Of a DNA stretch of 10,112 nucleotides, positions 5,975-10,112 are shown piece after piece; position 1 is the stretch's first letter, and each line of letters opens with the position of its first letter. The notes beneath the pieces were generated by a model. The model had not been told where the DNA came from. It did not search any database and saw only the letters and a list, made by a program, of their open reading frames with translations. The position numbers and the translations under genes were made by a program. Source of the stretch: Candidatus Alloscillospira gallinarum (lineage in GTDB: Bacteria > Bacillota > Clostridia > Oscillospirales > Oscillospiraceae); NCBI GenBank assembly GCA_904420055.1, contig CAJFTV010000150.1, forward strand, positions 1-10,112, in the 5' to 3' direction.

Positions 5975-7258
5975 ATGGCAAAATCAGAAGAAAGACAGGT
6001 AAGGTGCAACTTCTGCGGTAAGAAGCAGAGCGAGGTACAGCGGCTTATCGCCGGCAACGGTGCGTTTATCTGTGATGAGTGCATAGCCCTTTGTGCAGGC
6101 ATAATTGACGCCAGCCACTCGGAGATGAGCCATGAAGAGTCTGTCAGAAACACTATTTTTGACGGCGGGCTTCCCAAACCGGCAGAAATAAAGGCTGTAC
6201 TCGACGACTACGTTATCGGCCAGGAAAAGGCAAAGGTGGCGCTTTCCGTTGCCGTGTATAACCATTACAAGCGTATTTACGGCGGCGGCGACACAGGCGG
6301 AGTAGACCTTCAAAAGAGCAATATCCTGCTAATGGGCCCCACCGGCTGCGGAAAAACATTTCTGGCACAGACACTGGCCCGCATACTTCAGGTGCCGTTT
6401 GCAATTGCTGACGCCACTACGCTGACTGAGGCCGGATATGTCGGAGATGACGTTGAGAATATTCTCTTACGGCTCCTGCAGGCTGCTGATTTTGACGTTG
6501 CCCTTGCCGAGCACGGCATTATCTATGTTGACGAAATTGACAAAATCACCCGCAAAAGTGAGAATGTTTCAATTACAAGAGACGTGTCGGGTGAAGGGGT
6601 ACAGCAGGCACTTCTGAAAATAATTGAGGGAACTGTTGCTAACGTACCGCCTCAGGGCGGGAGAAAGCACCCACATCAGGAGTTTATCTCCATTGATACG
6701 AAAAATATACTTTTCATCTGCGGCGGAGCTTTTGACGGGATTGACAAAGTGGTGGAAAACCGTATTGATAAAAAGAGCATGGGCTTCGGCGCCGAAATAG
6801 TGAGCAAGAAGGAAAAGAACTTATCTGAGCTTTACAGCCAGATACAGTCGCACGACGTGATTAAGTACGGGCTTATACCTGAACTTGTGGGACGGCTGCC
6901 GGTGATAACGCCTCTTGAGGCAATCTCAAGAGATGACCTTGTAAAGATACTCACAATTCCCAAAAATGCGCTTGTAAAACAGTATCAGGTGCTGTTCAGC
7001 TATGACAATGTTGAGCTGGAATTCACTCAGGACGCCCTTGAGGCAATAGCAGACAAGGCAATCAGCATGGACATAGGCGCCCGGGGACTGAGAAGTGTCA
7101 TGGAAAACCTCCTCACTGATGTCATGTACGATATTCCGTCCGACACGAGAGTGGAGAAGGTTGTAATTACAAAAGAATGCGTAAACGGTTCAGAACCGCC
7201 ACAGAAAATTTACAGGCCAAAGCCACAGCTTAGCCCTGAAATAATAAACGCATCCTAA
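5975..7258 (+). CDS. clpX: ATP-dependent Clp protease ATP-binding subunit ClpX
   Basis: A 427-residue AAA+ unfoldase that recognises tagged substrates, threads them through its hexameric pore and delivers them to ClpP. The N-terminal zinc-binding domain has C11, C14, C33 and C36 (CNFC...CDEC). Walker A is GPTGCGKT at 121-128, Walker B is IIYVDEID at 182-189 with E187, the pore-1 loop is GYVGDD from 154, and the RKH loop is 230-232. The arginine-finger region ELVGRLPV and the sensor-2 segment GARGLRSVMENLL are present. The ClpP-docking loop reads MGFG at 269-272, where the best-known versions have IGF or LGF. AAGGAG (5963-5968) overlaps the clpP stop codon, so the two genes are tightly coupled. 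A terminator-like hairpin follows the stop. Confidence 0.98.
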   Translation: MAKSEERQVRCNFCGKKQSEVQRLIAGNGAFICDECIALCAGIIDASHSEMSHEESVRNTIFDGGLPKPAEIKAVLDDYVIGQEKAKVALSVAVYNHYKRIYGGGDTGGVDLQKSNILLMGPTGCGKTFLAQTLARILQVPFAIADATTLTEAGYVGDDVENILLRLLQAADFDVALAEHGIIYVDEIDKITRKSENVSITRDVSGEGVQQALLKIIEGTVANVPPQGGRKHPHQEFISIDTKNILFICGGAFDGIDKVVENRIDKKSMGFGAEIVSKKEKNLSELYSQIQSHDVIKYGLIPELVGRLPVITPLEAISRDDLVKILTIPKNALVKQYQVLFSYDNVELEFTQDALEAIADKAISMDIGARGLRSVMENLLTDVMYDIPSDTRVEKVVITKECVNGSEPPQKIYRPKPQLSPEIINAS

Positions 7259-7262
7259 TTCT

Positions 7263-7289
7263 GAGCCGCACTTTTAGTGCGGCTCTTTT
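7263..7289 (+). terminator. GC-rich hairpin with short T run between clpX and lon
   Basis: GAGCCGCAC (7263-7271) pairs perfectly with GTGCGGCTC (7277-7285) around a TTTTA loop, and four T residues follow at 7286-7289. It starts 4 bases after the clpX stop and ends 1 base before the lon Shine-Dalgarno region. This has the form of an intrinsic terminator with a short U run, so partial termination is likely. It could instead act as a processing or stability element between two operon cistrons. Confidence 0.65.
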
Positions 7290-7290
7290 C

Positions 7291-7297
7291 AAAGGAG
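7291..7297 (+). promoter_or_regulatory. Ribosome binding site deciding the lon start
   Basis: AAAGGAG lies 6 bases before the ATG at 7304, which fixes the lon start. It begins 5 bases after the hairpin stem, so a folded hairpin could reduce or shape ribosome access. Confidence 0.75.
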
Positions 7298-7303
7298 AAC
7301 ACC

Positions 7304-9730
7304 ATGAAAAATATCAATTCCGAAAAAACTACCACGGTTCTGCCGATGCTCGCCCTGCGAGGGCTGACGGTTTTTCCTGGTATGAATATAAATTTTGACG
7401 TTGAACGCCCAATGTCTTTAAACGCTTTAAATTCTGCAATGGAGAACGACAGAAAAATTTTCCTCCTGACGCAGAAGGACATATCTGTAGAATCTCCGTC
7501 GGAGAGCGACCTGTACACAGTTGGCACAATCTGCACTGTCCGGCAGCTTCTGCGCATGCCTGGCGGAGGCGTAAAAGTCCTTGTCGAGGGAATTCAGCGC
7601 GCTGAGTTTGAGCTTATAATCAGCCGCTCACCGTTCTTTATAGCAGAGGTTTCTCCATGTGAGGCTATAGAGGTTACAAAGACTACAAAAAAGGCACAGG
7701 CGCTTATGAAAAAGGCGGTAGAGCTCTTTGACGAATATGCCCGCGTAACCGGCGGAATTGCAAAGGAGACACTGCTTGCGGCATTTGCCTCAGACTCTCC
7801 TGAGTATATAGCGGATTTTATTGCCCAGAACACGGCAATGCACACAGACAAAAAGCAGCGTGTACTGGAGCTTTTGAACCCTATTAAACGCCTTGAATAT
7901 GTATGCCGCGTTCTGGCAGAGGAGATAGGCATAGCAGAAATCGAGAAGGATATTGACAAGAAGCTGTATGTCCGGATTGGTGAGCAGCAGCGCGCAAATA
8001 TCCTGCGCGAGCAGATGAACGTCATAAGGGCGGAGCTGGGCTATGAGCACGACGGCGACAACGAGATGGACGACTACAGGGATAAAATACTGTCCCTCGC
8101 TTTAGATGATGAAGTGGAGAAAAAGCTGCTGAAAGAGGTCGATAAACTGGAAAAGCAGCCTTTCGGCTCTGCTGAGGCCAGCGTTATCAGAAATTATCTG
8201 GACATTTGTCTTGAACTTCCATGGAATACGGAAACCGGGACAGATGTGGACGTTAAAAAGGCCGCGAAGGTGCTTGATGAGGACCACTATGGCCTTGAAA
8301 AGGTAAAGACACGCGTGCTTGAATATCTGGCTGTCAAAGAATACGCACCGGAATCCCGCGGCACAATACTGTGCTTTGTAGGTCCTCCGGGAACGGGCAA
8401 AACCTCAATTGCCATCAGCATTGCCTGCGCTTTCGGCAGAAAGCTTGCACGGGTGGCTCTTGGCGGCGTTCACGATGAAGCGGAAATCCGCGGCCACAGA
8501 AAGACCTATGTTGGGGCAATGCCGGGCAGAATTATGTCTGCAATTTCACAGGCAAAATCAAAAAATCCCCTCATGCTCTTAGACGAGATTGACAAGCTCG
8601 GCAGCGACTACAAGGGCGACCCGGCTTCCGCTCTTTTGGAGGCACTCGACCCCGAGCAGAACAGTACGTTCCGCGACCATTTTATCGAAGTCCCATTTGA
8701 CCTCTCAAAGGTCATGTTTATAACGACTGCAAATACGCTCTCAACCATTCCGCGGCCGCTTTTGGACCGCATGGAGGTAATTGAGCTCTCAAGTTACACC
8801 GACAATGAAAAGCTGGAGATTGCAAAGCGCCACTTGATACCAAAGCAGCGTAAAATGCACGGCCTTAACGGGCGCACGCTTAAAATTTCAGACGATGCCG
8901 TTCGGGATATTATTGCAGGCTATACCAGGGAGTCCGGCGTGCGGAACCTCGAGCGCCAGATTGCGACTATCTGCCGCAAAACTGTTTCAAAAATTGTAAA
9001 CGGTGAGTGCAAGTCCTTAAATGTAAAACCCAATATGCTTGAGGAGCTTCTCGGTGTTCGCAAATTCAAGCCTGAGGCTATTGCCGCTGCCGATGCGGTT
9101 GGACTTGTCCGCGGGCTTGCCTGGACAGCTGCCGGGGGTGAGACGCTGGAGGTAGAGGTCAATGTCATGCCCGGAAGCGGCAAGCTTGAGCTCACAGGAA
9201 ACCTCGGCGACGTTATGAAGGAATCTGCCAAGATAGCCATTTCTTATATCCGCAGTGTCGCTGACAAAATCGGCGTTGACCCGGATTTTTACAAGACAAA
9301 GGACATACACATTCACTTCCCGGAGGGGGCGGTGCCCAAGGACGGGCCCTCCGCCGGAATTACCATGACCGTTGCGGTTGTATCCGCGCTCACAGGACGT
9401 CCGGTCAGCCGTACTGTGGCGATGACAGGCGAGATTTCCCTCCGCGGCAGGATTATGGCTATCGGCGGCCTCCGTGAGAAAACCATGGCCGCGCTGCGTG
9501 CCGGGGCCAAGACCGTAATTATTCCCAGCGAAAATGAGCGCGATTTAGAGGAAATCGACCAGAGCGTAAGGTCGAGCCTGAACTTCGTCATGGCAGACAA
9601 CGCGGAAGAGGTCATTAATTTCCTGATGCCTCCTGAAACTCCTGTGCCGGAGAGCGAGGAGAAAAAAGAGAATATTCCGCTTGTGGACATAAAAGAGGAG
9701 AAGGAGAGCACAATTCGCCTTCGCCAGTAA
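7304..9730 (+). CDS. lon: ATP-dependent protease Lon (LonA)
   Basis: An 808-residue AAA+ serine protease that forms hexamers in the cytoplasm and degrades misfolded and some regulatory proteins. The N-terminal substrate-binding domain begins with VLPMLALRGLTVFPGM and is followed by a long helical region. The ATPase module has Walker A GPPGTGKT at 360-367 and Walker B LMLLDEID with D427 and E428. The C-terminal protease domain has the Ser-Lys dyad, S683 in DGPSAG and K726 in GGLREKTMAA, with the canonical 43-residue spacing. It ends in a 34-residue charged tail (775-808) rich in Pro, Glu and Lys. The frame extends upstream to a GTG at 7277 inside the hairpin, but the ribosome binding site supports ATG 7304. 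It follows clpX, as in many Bacillota, although no lonB lies between them. No terminator separates it from engB, 17 bases on. Confidence 0.97.
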   Translation: MKNINSEKTTTVLPMLALRGLTVFPGMNINFDVERPMSLNALNSAMENDRKIFLLTQKDISVESPSESDLYTVGTICTVRQLLRMPGGGVKVLVEGIQRAEFELIISRSPFFIAEVSPCEAIEVTKTTKKAQALMKKAVELFDEYARVTGGIAKETLLAAFASDSPEYIADFIAQNTAMHTDKKQRVLELLNPIKRLEYVCRVLAEEIGIAEIEKDIDKKLYVRIGEQQRANILREQMNVIRAELGYEHDGDNEMDDYRDKILSLALDDEVEKKLLKEVDKLEKQPFGSAEASVIRNYLDICLELPWNTETGTDVDVKKAAKVLDEDHYGLEKVKTRVLEYLAVKEYAPESRGTILCFVGPPGTGKTSIAISIACAFGRKLARVALGGVHDEAEIRGHRKTYVGAMPGRIMSAISQAKSKNPLMLLDEIDKLGSDYKGDPASALLEALDPEQNSTFRDHFIEVPFDLSKVMFITTANTLSTIPRPLLDRMEVIELSSYTDNEKLEIAKRHLIPKQRKMHGLNGRTLKISDDAVRDIIAGYTRESGVRNLERQIATICRKTVSKIVNGECKSLNVKPNMLEELLGVRKFKPEAIAAADAVGLVRGLAWTAAGGETLEVEVNVMPGSGKLELTGNLGDVMKESAKIAISYIRSVADKIGVDPDFYKTKDIHIHFPEGAVPKDGPSAGITMTVAVVSALTGRPVSRTVAMTGEISLRGRIMAIGGLREKTMAALRAGAKTVIIPSENERDLEEIDQSVRSSLNFVMADNAEEVINFLMPPETPVPESEEKKENIPLVDIKEEKESTIRLRQ

Positions 9731-9747
9731 TATTTTGGAGTTTTAAT

Positions 9748-10112
9748 ATGAATTATCATATAGCGGAGTTTATAAAGTCCTCTGTCAAGCCTGAGGACTT
9801 TATACAGGACGGACTGCCGCAGATTGTGTTTTCCGGCAAGTCAAACGTGGGGAAGTCGTCTGTTATTAACAGAATACTGAACAGGAAAAACTTTGCACGT
9901 GTCGGCGCATCTCCCGGAAAGACAGTCCACATAAATTACTTTCTGATAGACAGAACTGCTTATTTTGTGGACCTGCCGGGATACGGATTTGCAAAGGTAT
10001 CCAAAGCAGAACGTGACAGGTGGGGCCGTCTTATGGAGCAGTATTTTGCCCGGACCGACCTTATAACCCACGGTATAATGATAGTTGACTGCCGCCATAA
10101 GCCAACTGGTGA
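9748..10112 (+). CDS. engB: Ribosome biogenesis GTP-binding protein EngB (YsxC/YihA), 5' part
   Basis: The first 121 codons of a TRAFAC-class GTPase needed for 50S subunit assembly; the gene runs off the window. The G1/P-loop reads GKSNVGKSS at residues 30-38, the following SPGKTVHINYF segment corresponds to the family's TPGKT switch region, and G3 reads DLPGYGFAKV. The G4 and G5 motifs would lie beyond the window end. GGAG at 9737-9740 precedes the ATG by 7 bases. The start lies 17 bases after the lon stop with no visible terminator, so it is probably co-transcribed with lon. The clpX-lon-engB order parallels the Bacillus clpX-lonB-lonA-ysxC region. The P-loop lysine (GKSN) replaces the more common arginine (GRSN), a mild variation. 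Confidence 0.95.
   Translation, partial: MNYHIAEFIKSSVKPEDFIQDGLPQIVFSGKSNVGKSSVINRILNRKNFARVGASPGKTVHINYFLIDRTAYFVDLPGYGFAKVSKAERDRWGRLMEQYFARTDLITHGIMIVDCRHKPTG

Noticed and set aside
7277..7303. Upstream GTG start for lon adding nine residues
   Set aside because: The codon lies inside the hairpin and lacks a ribosome binding site, whereas AAAGGAG is ideally spaced for ATG 7304.
9313..9759. 148-codon minus-strand frame opposite the end of lon
   Set aside because: It overlaps conserved Lon protease-domain codons and shows no family motif or start signal.

Overview
The window is a gene-dense, moderate-GC (roughly mid-40s percent by eye) bacterial chromosome segment. It most likely comes from an anaerobic member of the Bacillota, class Clostridia. 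I infer this from gene order (rbgA-rnhB-yraN; tig-clpP-clpX-lon-engB), strong purine-rich Shine-Dalgarno sites at nearly every gene, and a small cysteine-rich DUF1540 protein, a family I associate mainly with Clostridia. I cannot name a genus from the sequence.

Left block (1-2646, + strand): the 3' end of the ribosome-assembly GTPase gene rbgA overlaps rnhB (RNase HII). It is followed at short spacing by yraN (UPF0102, a nuclease-fold protein of unknown role) and thrC (threonine synthase). Overlaps and 10-14 bp gaps suggest one transcription unit. It ends at a perfect 15-bp hairpin (2658-2693).

Middle block (2647-3835): a 57-codon DUF1540 gene lies on the minus strand (2717-2890), convergent with thrC, so the hairpin probably serves both genes. 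Divergent from it is a calcineurin-like metallophosphoesterase on the plus strand (3008-3703). The ~130 bp after the phosphoesterase contains a good extended -10 promoter (3733-3761) for the next block.

Right block (3836-10112, + strand): a protein quality-control cluster, tig (trigger factor), clpP, clpX, lon and the 5' part of engB (ribosome-biogenesis GTPase). Trigger factor folds nascent chains at the ribosome exit tunnel. ClpX unfolds substrates and feeds them to ClpP, Lon degrades misfolded proteins independently, and EngB assists 50S assembly. A terminator-like hairpin sits between clpX and the lon ribosome binding site and may uncouple lon from tig-clpP-clpX. I saw no CIRCE or CtsR-type heat-shock operator.

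There are no tRNA, rRNA, CRISPR or mobile-element signatures. Every gap between genes is under 300 bases. The region is mostly conserved housekeeping DNA. The least ordinary items are the DUF1540 gene, the Lys/Glu-rich tail on trigger factor, the hairpin abutting the lon ribosome binding site, and the uncharacterised phosphoesterase and YraN families. I do not see a convincing new system here.
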